From Dysgonomonas sp. 511 (GTDB taxonomy: Bacteria; Bacteroidota; Bacteroidia; Bacteroidales; Dysgonomonadaceae), in contig NZ_QVMQ01000017.1 of the NCBI RefSeq assembly GCF_010501105.1, forward strand, positions 1 through 64,000: DNA of 64,000 bases, read 5' to 3'. The position numbers were made by a program, and so were the translations under genes. Position 1 is the first letter of the stretch; each line of letters opens with the position of its first letter. The notes below the pieces were generated by a model. The model made no database searches and was not told where the DNA came from. It worked only from the letters and a program-made list of their open reading frames with translations. This document shows positions 8,932 to 17,116 of the stretch, in pieces.

Positions 8932-8963
8932 CAAAATTACGATTGCCCGGCGAGAGAAACAAA
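8932..8963 (-). promoter_or_regulatory. Bacteroidota-type promoter of the MATE gene
   Basis: Read on the minus strand: TTTG (8963-8960), a 20-nt spacer, then TAATTTTG (8939-8932). This equals the known Bacteroides consensus TTTG-N19-21-TAnnTTTG. The start codon begins only 8 nt further on, so the mRNA would be almost leaderless. Confidence 0.6.
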
Positions 8964-9090
8964 TGTTAAAACAGAATAGGCGATTTATTCTAAAATATCG
9001 TATCTTTATTGCCATATAATACGGCAACGTGGTCGTTCTTTCAGGCACCGATAATGCATCAATAATATTTATATAAACATATATACTATA

Positions 9091-9753
9091 ATGGACGTAA
9101 AGATAGAGCAAAGCTGGAAGGAGCAGCTGAAAGATGAATTTGAGAAAGACTATTTTTCGAAACTGACGGACTTTGTGCGCGAAGAATACCGGACAAAGAA
9201 GATATTTCCTCCTGCCAAACTGATATTCAATGCCTTCGAGCATACCCCTTTCGACAAGGTGAAGGTCGTTATTCTCGGCCAAGACCCTTACCATAACGAC
9301 GGGCAGGCGCATGGGCTTTCTTTCTCTGTGCCCGATGGCATACCCGCTCCTCCGTCCCTTGTGAATATATTTAAAGAGATAAACCGCGATTTGGGCATTC
9401 CCGTTCCTCCTTCGGGCAACCTTACCCGCTGGGCTAACCAAGGGGTGTTGCTGCTCAATGCCACACTTACTGTTCAGGCTCATACGGCAGGTTCTCACCA
9501 GCGGAAGGGGTGGGAAGCTTTTACCGATGCAGCGATACACCGTTTGGCAGAAGGGCGCGAAAATCTTGTATTCATCCTATGGGGTGCTTATGCACAGAAG
9601 AAAGCTGCCTTTATCGACCCGAATAAACACCTGGTACTTAAATCGGTACATCCGTCGCCGCTATCGGCACACAACGGATTCTTTGGCAACAACCATTTCA
9701 GCAACGCGAACCAATACCTGGAGTCGAAAGGGCTCACTCCGATAGAGTGGTAA
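9091..9753 (+). CDS. ung: Uracil-DNA glycosylase, family 1
   Basis: This enzyme removes uracil from DNA as the first step of base-excision repair. At 220 residues it has the usual family length. The water-activating motif [18 protein letters not shown] is seen at residues about 65-82, with the catalytic Asp in GQDPYH. The DNA-intercalating loop [18 protein letters not shown] is near the C-terminus with the conserved His. It is transcribed alone and ends at a shared bidirectional terminator. Confidence 0.97.
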   Translation: MDVKIEQSWKEQLKDEFEKDYFSKLTDFVREEYRTKKIFPPAKLIFNAFEHTPFDKVKVVILGQDPYHNDGQAHGLSFSVPDGIPAPPSLVNIFKEINRDLGIPVPPSGNLTRWANQGVLLLNATLTVQAHTAGSHQRKGWEAFTDAAIHRLAEGRENLVFILWGAYAQKKAAFIDPNKHLVLKSVHPSPLSAHNGFFGNNHFSNANQYLESKGLTPIEW

Positions 9754-9778
9754 TACACTGACGATAACACACTTACGA

Positions 9779-9821
9779 AAAACGAAAGCCGCAGTAACAT
9801 TGTTCTTGCGGCTTTCGTTTT
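9779..9821. terminator. Bidirectional terminator between ung and the M23 peptidase gene
   Basis: A perfect 15-bp stem (9779-9793 with 9807-9821) with a 13-nt loop has A-rich sequence before it and T-rich sequence after it. It can therefore stop transcripts from either of the two converging genes. Confidence 0.8.
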
Positions 9822-9837
9822 ATTATTGATTTTGTTA

Positions 9838-10884
9838 TTACGAAGTCCTTAATGTCTTACCCGGCCTTAGCACAGATTTGGTAGAAATACCATTCAACGA
9901 ACAAAGTTTGCTGACTGTGATTCCATACCTACGGGCTATTCCACCCAGCGTATCCCCTTTCTTTATGCGGTGGTAGTTAACTTTACCGGTTGCATATTTG
10001 TTGGTAGCATTTGCTTTGGTACGTGTGGCCGAATTGGCATAGCTTGCAGCGCGTACCGAACTCTTCGAACTTAACCCGGCATAGTTGAATGTTGCAGGTG
10101 TAACTGTATAACTGTCTTTGTGGCAAACCTTGTTATCGAAGTCCACTACATCGCGCGGATTGATGGCCTGTCCTAAATAGCGCAATTCCCAATGTAGATG
10201 CGAACCAAACGAACGTCCTGTATTTCCACCCAAACCGATAGGCTCGCCCGATTTTACAACCTGTTCTTCATTCACCAGAAACTTGGATAAGTGGCCATAC
10301 ACAGTTTCCAATCCGTTAGGATGGCGCAAAACGATATAGTAACCATATCCACGCTTCTCGTATTGGCGTACACGTACTTTGCCTTCGAACGCGGCGTAAA
10401 CAGTATCGCCTGTCTGCAATTTGAGGTCGATGCCATAATGCATACGGGTTCCCCTGCGGCCGATCCTGCGCGCACCGAAGTTAGATGTTACATGCCCCAT
10501 TGTAGGCATCGAGAAGTTACCAAGATCGACTGTGAATGTGTCGGGAAAATTGGTTAAAGAGGTATAAGCCGATTTTACACCGGTATTGCTCCACATCCCT
10601 CCGTAAAGTTCGTCGGCAGGTATTTCGCTTTCGCTGAGGATGCGTTCCTCTTGTGCTTCCTTTAGGATGGAGAGGTCTCTTTTTATCTTTATTCCGTCGG
10701 CATACAAATTGTTTCCTGTAGAACGGCTGTGACGTTGCTTGTATTTAAGCTCCGCCCTGTTTTGGTCTTCTGTGTTTGTATTTGTTTGGGCAAAACTGCT
10801 CATCGGCAATAAAAAAATAGCTGCTAATGGTAATAGTTTTAGGATTTTGCAATTTTTGTCCAGAATGTTTCTAAATTCTTTCAT
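9838..10884 (-). CDS. Secreted M23 peptidase with LysM domain
   Basis: A 348-residue cell-wall hydrolase or divisome-type factor. It has an N-terminal signal segment (LLPLAAIFLLPMSSFAQ, about 16-32). The M23 (LytM) domain lies at about residues 130-245 with zinc-ligand motifs HYGID, YGHL and HLHWE all present, so it should be catalytically active on peptidoglycan cross-links. A Ser/Ala/Thr-rich linker leads to a C-terminal LysM domain (YHRIKKGDTLGGIARRYG, about 300-348). It starts 5 bp after the end of ndk on the same strand, so the two are probably one transcript. Confidence 0.92.
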   Translation of the reverse strand: MKEFRNILDKNCKILKLLPLAAIFLLPMSSFAQTNTNTEDQNRAELKYKQRHSRSTGNNLYADGIKIKRDLSILKEAQEERILSESEIPADELYGGMWSNTGVKSAYTSLTNFPDTFTVDLGNFSMPTMGHVTSNFGARRIGRRGTRMHYGIDLKLQTGDTVYAAFEGKVRVRQYEKRGYGYYIVLRHPNGLETVYGHLSKFLVNEEQVVKSGEPIGLGGNTGRSFGSHLHWELRYLGQAINPRDVVDFDNKVCHKDSYTVTPATFNYAGLSSKSSVRAASYANSATRTKANATNKYATGKVNYHRIKKGDTLGGIARRYGITVSKLCSLNGISTKSVLRPGKTLRTS

Positions 10885-10889
10885 ATTAT

Positions 10890-11351
10890 TTAAATCTCAT
10901 CACCTGAGTATAGGCTGTTAAGTATAGATAATTTGTATTCTAAAATCTCGTCTTTTTTAAAGAATCGTTTCAGTTCTATCTCTGCCGATTCTGCTGAATC
11001 GGAAGCATGAACGATGTTTTCTTGTGCGCTCACCGAAAAATCGCCCCTGATAGTTCCGGCTGCTGCCTGGCGTCCATTGGTGACACCAATCAGAGAACGT
11101 ACAACTTTGGCTGCATCAATTCCTTCCCAGCATTGTACTACGACGGGGGTTGTTTGCATAGATTTTTTCACGTGGTCGAAAAAGGGCTTATCCTTCAAGT
11201 GTGCGTAGTGTTCGTTTAATATGGAATCGCTCAATTGCATCATTTTCATCCCGGCCAAACGTAAACCTTTTTTCTCGAAACGGGAAATAACTTCCCCCAT
11301 CAATGCGCGCTGTACGCATGAAGGTTTCAGAATGACAAGGGTTTTCTCCAT
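10890..11351 (-). CDS. ndk: Nucleoside diphosphate kinase
   Basis: It transfers phosphate between nucleoside tri- and diphosphates through a phospho-histidine. At 153 residues it is of normal length. The N-terminus MEKTLVILKP is typical, and the active-site His lies in NIVHASDS (family consensus NxxHGSDS, so Gly is replaced by Ala). The Arg and Asn residues of the nucleotide site are visible in IGVTNGRQAAAGTIRGDF. It is the first gene of a two-gene transcript with the M23 peptidase, behind a well-matched promoter. Confidence 0.95.
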   Translation of the reverse strand: MEKTLVILKPSCVQRALMGEVISRFEKKGLRLAGMKMMQLSDSILNEHYAHLKDKPFFDHVKKSMQTTPVVVQCWEGIDAAKVVRSLIGVTNGRQAAAGTIRGDFSVSAQENIVHASDSAESAEIELKRFFKKDEILEYKLSILNSLYSGDEI

Positions 11352-11397
11352 ATTTTAATTATTTATATTAAGTTAGGATTGATTCTTATGTAATCTT

Positions 11398-11428
11398 CAA
11401 ATATAAAATATATATCAGAGGTATGCAA
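11398..11428 (-). promoter_or_regulatory. Promoter of ndk
   Basis: On the minus strand: TTG (11428-11426), a 20-nt spacer and TATATTTG (11405-11398). The fit to the Bacteroides housekeeping consensus is good, and it gives a leader of roughly 40 nt before the ndk start. Confidence 0.5.
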
Positions 11429-11606
11429 GGCCAATAGGGAAAAGTAAAAGGTATTTAACAGCAGAGGATTGAGAACCAAATTGCAGCAACACGCTATCAA
11501 CACACTAAAAATCAAGCAATTGACACAACACTATTATTGTTCTATTCGTTAACTTTTTTTAACTCCACATTTCTCAATCAAAACCCTCCTCCTAGGTGAA
11601 AAATAC

Positions 11607-13814
11607 TTAATTTAAACGACTTACATCTTTTACCCCCTTCACGGCACGCAACTTTTTAATCAACCCGTTTAGCATATCTGTATTGTTGAGCGTAACGGAC
11701 ATATTACCATGAAAAAGCCCATCGTTGGAATCTATACTGATAGAACGCATCGAGATGCCGTTTTCTTTGGCTATAATGGATGTCAGGTTGTTGATTATCC
11801 CAATATCGTCGTTGCCTATAATCCTGAGCGTAACTGTATAGGTAGATCCCGACTTGCCCGACCACCGTGCCGGGATCATACGATACGGAAACCGCGACAG
11901 CATATCGTTGGCATTGGGACAGTTGCGCCGGTGTATCTTGATGCCTTGCGACGAGATAAAACCGAATATCTCATCCCCGTATATAGGGTTGCAGCATTTA
12001 GCCAGCTTGTAGTCTACTCCTGTAAGATTCTGGTCTATAACCAGTTCTTCGCTGTGGACGGGATCTTTTTCCGTTTCGATATTGAGCGGAACAAACTTAT
12101 CGGCACTTACAGTTTCGTGCTTTTCGTGTATTTCGGTTTCTTTGCGTTCCAGTTCCAGATATTGGTCTATCACCGAATTTACATCGAGGCTTTCTTCGGC
12201 AATCTTAATATAGAAATCGGTAATGGTCTTGAAACCCATCTTTTTTATCAGGCGCATCAGTGTGCCTTCACTTATTTCTATCTTGCGGTTTTTTACCCGC
12301 CGTTTGAATTGCTCCTTGGCTATTTCAACTTGTTTGTTTGCTTCTTCTTTCAGGCTTTGGCGTATTTTGTTCCTAGCCTTCGAGGTGACAACAAAGTTGA
12401 GCCAGTCGCGTTTTGGCGATTGGTTTGGCGAAGTTATTATCTCTATCTGGTCGCCGTTTTTCAGCTTGTGGCGTATAGACACATTCCTTCCATTCACTTT
12501 TCCTGACACACAGGTAGAACCGACGCGCGAATGGATCGAGAATGCAAAGTCGAGTATTGTAGCACCATTAGGCAATTTATGCAAGTCTCCTTTGGGGGTA
12601 AAGACATATATCTCGTCGTCGTAAAGGTCGAGCTTGAAGTTTTCGAGTTTTTCGTCGCTCTCTATATCTTTATTTTCGAGCATTTCGCGCAGGTTGGTCA
12701 GCCAGTCGTCCATCCGCGATTGGCTTTTCACCCCTTTGTATTTCCAGTGTGCGGCAAGCCCCCGCTCCGCAATTTCGTCCATCCGGCGTGTCCGTATCTG
12801 CACTTCCACCCAACGCGATTGCGGGCCCATCACTGTGATGTGCAACGATTCGTAGCCATTACTTTTAGGTATCGAGAGCCAGTCTTTCAGCCGTTTGGGG
12901 TTCGGTGTGTACAGGTCGGTAACGATGGAATATACCTGCCAGCATTCGGCTTTTTCTTTATCCAGCGGCGAATCGAGGATGACACGGATAGCAAACAGGT
13001 CGTATATGGACTCGAAATCCACCTTCTGCTTTTTCAGTTTATTGTTGATCGACGATATAGATTTCACACGTCCTTTTATGTCATATTTTACCCCTGTCTC
13101 TTTTAGTTTCTCGTCGATGGGCGCTATAAATTCGTCGATATACCTGTCACGGGCAGCCTTACTCTCGCTTATTTTTTCCTTTATATAGTTGTAAGCCTCT
13201 TTGTCTGTATATTTCAGGTAGAGGTCTTCCATTTCGGTCTTTATATTGTACAGTCCGAGCTTATGGGCCAGAGGTGTGTAGAGGTACGACACTTCCATCG
13301 CCAGACGCATACGGTACTGCTCGCTATATCGTTCGGCACACCTGATTTCGTAAAGGCGGCTTGCTATTTTGATGAGTATAACCCGCATATCCTCGGCCAG
13401 CGATATCAGCAGCTTTATATAATTGTCGGAAGCCATTGCCGATTGGGTAGCTTCCAGCGAATTTACCTTTATCAGCCCTGTTACAATATCTGCGACATCT
13501 TTCCCGAAGAGTTTTTTAACTTCTTCTATATCCGTCGTTTTACTTACAATAGGGCGGTATAGTATGAGGGCTATGACGGAAGGGCTTTTCATACCCAGTT
13601 CTTCTAAGAGTATGATGCAAGTGCTGACGGTCAGGTCGGCGATGCTGCCGATACGTTTGTTGTCGTCGTAGGCTTTGGCGGCAATAGCCTTTTTTACAAC
13701 CTTTTTCAACTTTTGCATTTCATCGGCGGTGAGGTTTGCACACAATCCTTTCATCAGCCTCTTGAATCTGGAAAGTGTAAGCCCGCTTTTGTTATATGTA
13801 GATTGGTTGCTCAT
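11607..13814 (-). CDS. RelA/SpoT-family (p)ppGpp synthetase with degenerate hydrolase domain
   Basis: A 735-residue long RSH protein controlling the stringent response. The N-terminal region has the hydrolase fold, but the catalytic HD motif (family: ALLHDVVEDT) reads ALILYRPIVSKT, with Tyr86-Arg87 in place of His-Asp. The synthetase domain looks intact: RVKSISSINNKLKKQ, YDLFAIRVI with the metal Asp, SNGYESLHITV and EVQIRT. TGS (about 390-460), the Cys/His-rich YKLAKCCNPIYGD region and a C-terminal ACT domain follow. It is therefore expected to make but not degrade the alarmone, i.e. RelA-like. It is transcribed alone, with a possible -7 element TAATTTTG at 13878-13871. Confidence 0.93.
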   Translation of the reverse strand: MSNQSTYNKSGLTLSRFKRLMKGLCANLTADEMQKLKKVVKKAIAAKAYDDNKRIGSIADLTVSTCIILLEELGMKSPSVIALILYRPIVSKTTDIEEVKKLFGKDVADIVTGLIKVNSLEATQSAMASDNYIKLLISLAEDMRVILIKIASRLYEIRCAERYSEQYRMRLAMEVSYLYTPLAHKLGLYNIKTEMEDLYLKYTDKEAYNYIKEKISESKAARDRYIDEFIAPIDEKLKETGVKYDIKGRVKSISSINNKLKKQKVDFESIYDLFAIRVILDSPLDKEKAECWQVYSIVTDLYTPNPKRLKDWLSIPKSNGYESLHITVMGPQSRWVEVQIRTRRMDEIAERGLAAHWKYKGVKSQSRMDDWLTNLREMLENKDIESDEKLENFKLDLYDDEIYVFTPKGDLHKLPNGATILDFAFSIHSRVGSTCVSGKVNGRNVSIRHKLKNGDQIEIITSPNQSPKRDWLNFVVTSKARNKIRQSLKEEANKQVEIAKEQFKRRVKNRKIEISEGTLMRLIKKMGFKTITDFYIKIAEESLDVNSVIDQYLELERKETEIHEKHETVSADKFVPLNIETEKDPVHSEELVIDQNLTGVDYKLAKCCNPIYGDEIFGFISSQGIKIHRRNCPNANDMLSRFPYRMIPARWSGKSGSTYTVTLRIIGNDDIGIINNLTSIIAKENGISMRSISIDSNDGLFHGNMSVTLNNTDMLNGLIKKLRAVKGVKDVSRLN

Positions 13815-14165
13815 AATTGTTATCTGCCCTTATTTAGAAAATATTGCTTGTCTCACAGCATAAAACATAGCAAAATTAATGCTTTTCTTGTTTTCTGCTT
13901 ATGCTTTTGTAAACAAATTGAATCGAACTCACGTTAAACAGGTTTTTATTTTTTGATTTCCTTCCTGAAAAACCGGACTTTATATAGATAAAATATATCG
14001 GCGGCAGGATTGATTTTTAACGAATGTTGCCAAAATGTAAATTATACATAGAATGTCATTGTGTCCCTTCATTAAGGGAGTTTCTTGTAGAGAATTTATA
14101 ATGAACTACGAGCGGAAATAAATTTAGTATTATCTTCGTACCTGAATAAATAGACTTTACATATC
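13815..14165. other. Divergent intergenic region
   Basis: These 351 bp lie between the RSH gene and the phosphoethanolamine transferase-like gene. I find no ORF or repeat of note. Possible -7 elements are TAATTTTG on the minus strand (13878-13871) and TATCTTCG on the plus strand (14131-14138). Neither has a matching -33 box at the right distance. Confidence 0.4.
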
Positions 14166-15782
14166 ATGCCTGAGAAAAAGCACCTTGCCAAAAAGTTTGG
14201 AGAGGCAATCTATAAATACAAGTTCACAATAGTTGCATTGGCATACATCGGGCTGATAGCCTTTATCCCTATCCGGTTTGCGCCCAGTATCCCTATGCTG
14301 CTTCTCGTACTGTCTTTTTTACCTCTGGTCAATATTCTGGCGAAAACCCGCTACACATTCATCCTCACTTTCCTGTTGGCTTTTATACTGGCATTTAACG
14401 CTTACTTTGCTTTCGCTCTGGGCACAGATGTCTCGTTGGAGGTGATGGCTTCCATCTTCGAGACGCACACAGCCGAGGCCGTGAGTATGCTCAAAGGGGG
14501 CGTTCTTTTGGGCGCATTGCTGGGATTGGCTGCTACCACAGGTCTGCTTTATCTGGCAGAAAGGGAATTGAAAGGCTCTCCCCTATCCCGCAAAGTTTCG
14601 TTGGGGCTGTTGCTAGCCTATCTGCTGCTGTTCTTGCCAATAGTTTGCTACAAGCGGATAAAGTGGGACAGGCAAGCTGAGTTTATGGCCGAGGCTCCGC
14701 TAAAAGTGGTTCAGGACAAAGTGAATATGTATGCCCCTATATTATATGGCAATATACTCACCATATTGGCTTATCAGGAAGAAATGGCAATGCTGAGGGA
14801 GTTTTCCGATCCCACGAATAAGACTTTGCCCGAAGGCATCGTATTAAATGACACCCTTCCCGTTCCCCAGAAGATATACCTGGTAATAGGTGAAAGCGCC
14901 TATCGCAAACATTGGTCACTATACGGCTATCCGGTAAAGACGACCCCTTTTATAGACAGTCTTTCGCAAGTGCAACCACAGCAAATGTATTATTACGATG
15001 GCATAGCCTCTGCACCCTTTACCCGCAACGCTTTGCGCATGGCTCTATCGTTTGCCTCGCCGGTCGATTTGCAGCCGTTTTATGAAAATAAGACGCTGAT
15101 AAATATGGCAAACGATGCCGGTTACGCTACCTATTGGATTTCGAACCAGGGCTCATCGGCTATCGAAGATTCCTATCTGGGCTATATCGCGGCGAGTGCC
15201 AACCATACTATTTATCCCAAAGGCAATTATATGGCAAACGACGACTTCGTCTTACTCTCCATACTTCGAGCAGAACGTAAAGAGAAGGAAAAGCAGTTCT
15301 TTGTCCTTCATCTGGTGGGTAGCCACAATGATTATTCCGACAGGTACGACCAAACAGATGCCGAAACCATATCCGGAAACAATACTGTAACAAACCAGTA
15401 CGACCGCTCTATACATCACACCGACAGGGTATTGCGCGAAATATATCAGGTAATGACACAAGACTCTACGGCATTGCTGCTGTTCTTTTCCGACCACGGC
15501 GAAATAGTAGGCAAGGGGCATGGCCCGTGGAAAGACGGCGTAGCCCAGTTTGACATACCGTTTGTAGCCATCGAAAACGGGGTGCAGCCAACCGGCCGCA
15601 TTATCGCAAAATATCAGGATAAGGAAACCGGGTTGGTAAATAATTCAAATATCGTTTATATATTAGCCGAAGCAATGGGCTATTCCATTCCTCACAGATA
15701 TATAGAAAAGGCTGTTTCGGACGGACGCTTTGTGAGGCATGCCGACCAAAGTTTTTCGCCATATAGCGAGATAAAGGACTGA
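14166..15782 (+). CDS. Phosphoethanolamine transferase-like membrane sulfatase-fold protein
   Basis: A 538-residue protein with about five membrane segments in the first 175 residues, followed by a periplasmic alkaline-phosphatase/sulfatase-fold domain. The nucleophile region reads GESAYRKHWSLYGYPVKTTP, with Ser244 where EptA-type enzymes have Thr in GETAR. The metal motif SDHGE and a following KGHGPW are also present. The family moves phosphoethanolamine from phosphatidylethanolamine to lipid A or related envelope glycans, which can lower polymyxin sensitivity. The acceptor here is unknown. It meets the converging epimerase gene with no bases between the stop codons. Confidence 0.85.
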   Translation: MPEKKHLAKKFGEAIYKYKFTIVALAYIGLIAFIPIRFAPSIPMLLLVLSFLPLVNILAKTRYTFILTFLLAFILAFNAYFAFALGTDVSLEVMASIFETHTAEAVSMLKGGVLLGALLGLAATTGLLYLAERELKGSPLSRKVSLGLLLAYLLLFLPIVCYKRIKWDRQAEFMAEAPLKVVQDKVNMYAPILYGNILTILAYQEEMAMLREFSDPTNKTLPEGIVLNDTLPVPQKIYLVIGESAYRKHWSLYGYPVKTTPFIDSLSQVQPQQMYYYDGIASAPFTRNALRMALSFASPVDLQPFYENKTLINMANDAGYATYWISNQGSSAIEDSYLGYIAASANHTIYPKGNYMANDDFVLLSILRAERKEKEKQFFVLHLVGSHNDYSDRYDQTDAETISGNNTVTNQYDRSIHHTDRVLREIYQVMTQDSTALLLFFSDHGEIVGKGHGPWKDGVAQFDIPFVAIENGVQPTGRIIAKYQDKETGLVNNSNIVYILAEAMGYSIPHRYIEKAVSDGRFVRHADQSFSPYSEIKD

Positions 15783-16793
15783 TCAGAGCCAGCCGTTCTC
15801 CTTATACCACTCTACCGATTCTTCCAGTCCCCTGCGAAGATTATATTTTGGTGAAAACCCTAAGTCATTGACCAGCGGCGCGATATCGCATTCCCAGTTG
15901 CGCTGCTTCATTATCTTGCATTTATCCCGGTTGAGGGTCGAAGGCTTTTTGGTGATTTTCGACATGTCTTCGGCTATTGCAGATATCCCTTTCAGTATCC
16001 ATAGCGGTACTTTGAGGCTTAGCACATGCTTTTTGCCGATAACTTCTTTTACCAGCCGGGTATATTCTTTGTCGGTATATACATCACCATCGGCTACAAA
16101 ATAAGCTTTGTTTTTCACCTCGCTTGCCAACCCCAGGAAGACAGCATCCACAAGGTCTTTTACATATATAAATGTAAGGTGCTGGGGCTTGAAGCCTGCG
16201 CCTACATCCAATCCCGACCTCACGGTCTTTATCATAAGGAAATAGTCTTTTTCGCGCGGCCCATAGACACCAGTCGGGCGGAGGATGATATAAGGAAAAT
16301 CTTTTTTCGCCTGTAAATATTGCTCGGCTTTTAGTTTGCTCCTGCCATAAGCCGTGTTCGGATTAGGGGTGTCGGTCAGCTTTATGGGTGTGTAATTTAT
16401 TTCATCGCCTACACCAAATGCGCTGAGACTGCTCATCAGGACGAACTTGTCGGCAGCCGCTACAGTTTCTAGGGCATCTATGAAGTTTGCCGTATATTGG
16501 AAATTAACCTTGTCGAAATCCTCCGGGTTCAAGCATTTGGTAACACCTGCATTGTGCACAACGTAATGGAATCGGCCATGTTGCGATACAAATTCTACCA
16601 GTTGCCGCATAAGCATATCTTCGTCGCCGAAATTCAGGTCTATGAAACTGATCCTGCTGTCTTTCAGATATTCCCTGCTACTTGATTTGCGTATGCCTGC
16701 CCACACCTCGTAGCCCTCGCTCAACGCTTTTTCTACAAGGAAGCTGCCTATAAAACCGCTGGCGCCGGTGATTAGTATTCTTTTTGTTTCCAT
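15783..16793 (-). CDS. NAD-dependent epimerase/dehydratase (extended SDR)
   Basis: A protein of 336 residues if started at METKRILITG (16793). The frame is open to 16943, but those 50 codons lie across repeat DNA, look non-coding, and place the Rossmann loop GASGFIGSF far from the N-terminus. The extended-SDR catalytic triad is visible as Ser in LMSSLSAFG and Tyr/Lys in YGRSK. A TAAATTTG -7 element at 16809-16802 supports the shorter start. Members act on nucleotide sugars or similar substrates, and the exact substrate is not clear. It is isolated on its strand. Confidence 0.85.
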   Translation of the reverse strand: METKRILITGASGFIGSFLVEKALSEGYEVWAGIRKSSSREYLKDSRISFIDLNFGDEDMLMRQLVEFVSQHGRFHYVVHNAGVTKCLNPEDFDKVNFQYTANFIDALETVAAADKFVLMSSLSAFGVGDEINYTPIKLTDTPNPNTAYGRSKLKAEQYLQAKKDFPYIILRPTGVYGPREKDYFLMIKTVRSGLDVGAGFKPQHLTFIYVKDLVDAVFLGLASEVKNKAYFVADGDVYTDKEYTRLVKEVIGKKHVLSLKVPLWILKGISAIAEDMSKITKKPSTLNRDKCKIMKQRNWECDIAPLVNDLGFSPKYNLRRGLEESVEWYKENGWL

Positions 16794-16857
16794 ATCGGTG
16801 GCAAATTTAACTATAAATATCTGAAAAGGCATTCGCCTGTCAGGTTTTCGAAAACGG

Positions 16858-16909
16858 AAAAAGTAACAAAAGTAACAGTCTTCGCACCTTTTTCTATTGT
16901 TCCTTTTTT
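16858..16909 (+). repeat. AAAAGTAACA palindromic repeat, copy C
   Basis: AAAAGTAACAAAAGTAACAG, then TCTTCGCACC, a T-rich stretch and TTGTTCCTTTTTT. The right arm has C where other copies have A. It is paired with copy D 46 bp downstream. Confidence 0.6.
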
Positions 16910-16955
16910 CTCTTTCTTGTCGCGGTTTGCAGCTCTGCGCCAAAGGGAGAGTGGT

Positions 16956-17009
16956 AAAAAAAGTAACAAAAGTAACACTATTCCCCGTTTTTTTACGCTG
17001 TTACTTTTT
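16956..17009 (+). repeat. AAAAGTAACA palindromic repeat, copy D
   Basis: AAAAAAAGTAACAAAAGTAA, a CCCC/T-run centre, and TGTTACTTTTT at the right end form an imperfect inverted repeat in the same orientation as copies A to C. Confidence 0.65.
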
Positions 17010-17116
17010 ACCCGACAATACGCTTATTATCCGCACTATATAGATAAAGCTACAAAAATAAAATTACAGGAATGTGTTTCTTTCTGATTGTTTTTTATCC
17101 GGATGCCAATTTCCTG

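Larger units (their letters stand above)
16794..17116. other. Repeat-bearing intergenic region
   Basis: These 323 bp hold two copies of the AAAAGTAACA repeat (16858-16909 and 16956-17009) and the promoter side of the epimerase gene. A 7-bp inverted repeat (17066-17072 with 17111-17117) near the regulator stop codon could be a weak terminator. I see no coding sequence. Confidence 0.5.

Noticed and set aside
16794..16943. N-terminal extension of the epimerase (50 extra codons)
   Set aside because: The codons are Arg/Lys/Cys/Phe-rich, run through repeat DNA, and place the Rossmann loop unusually far from the N-terminus. The Met at 16793 fits the family and has a -7 element just upstream.
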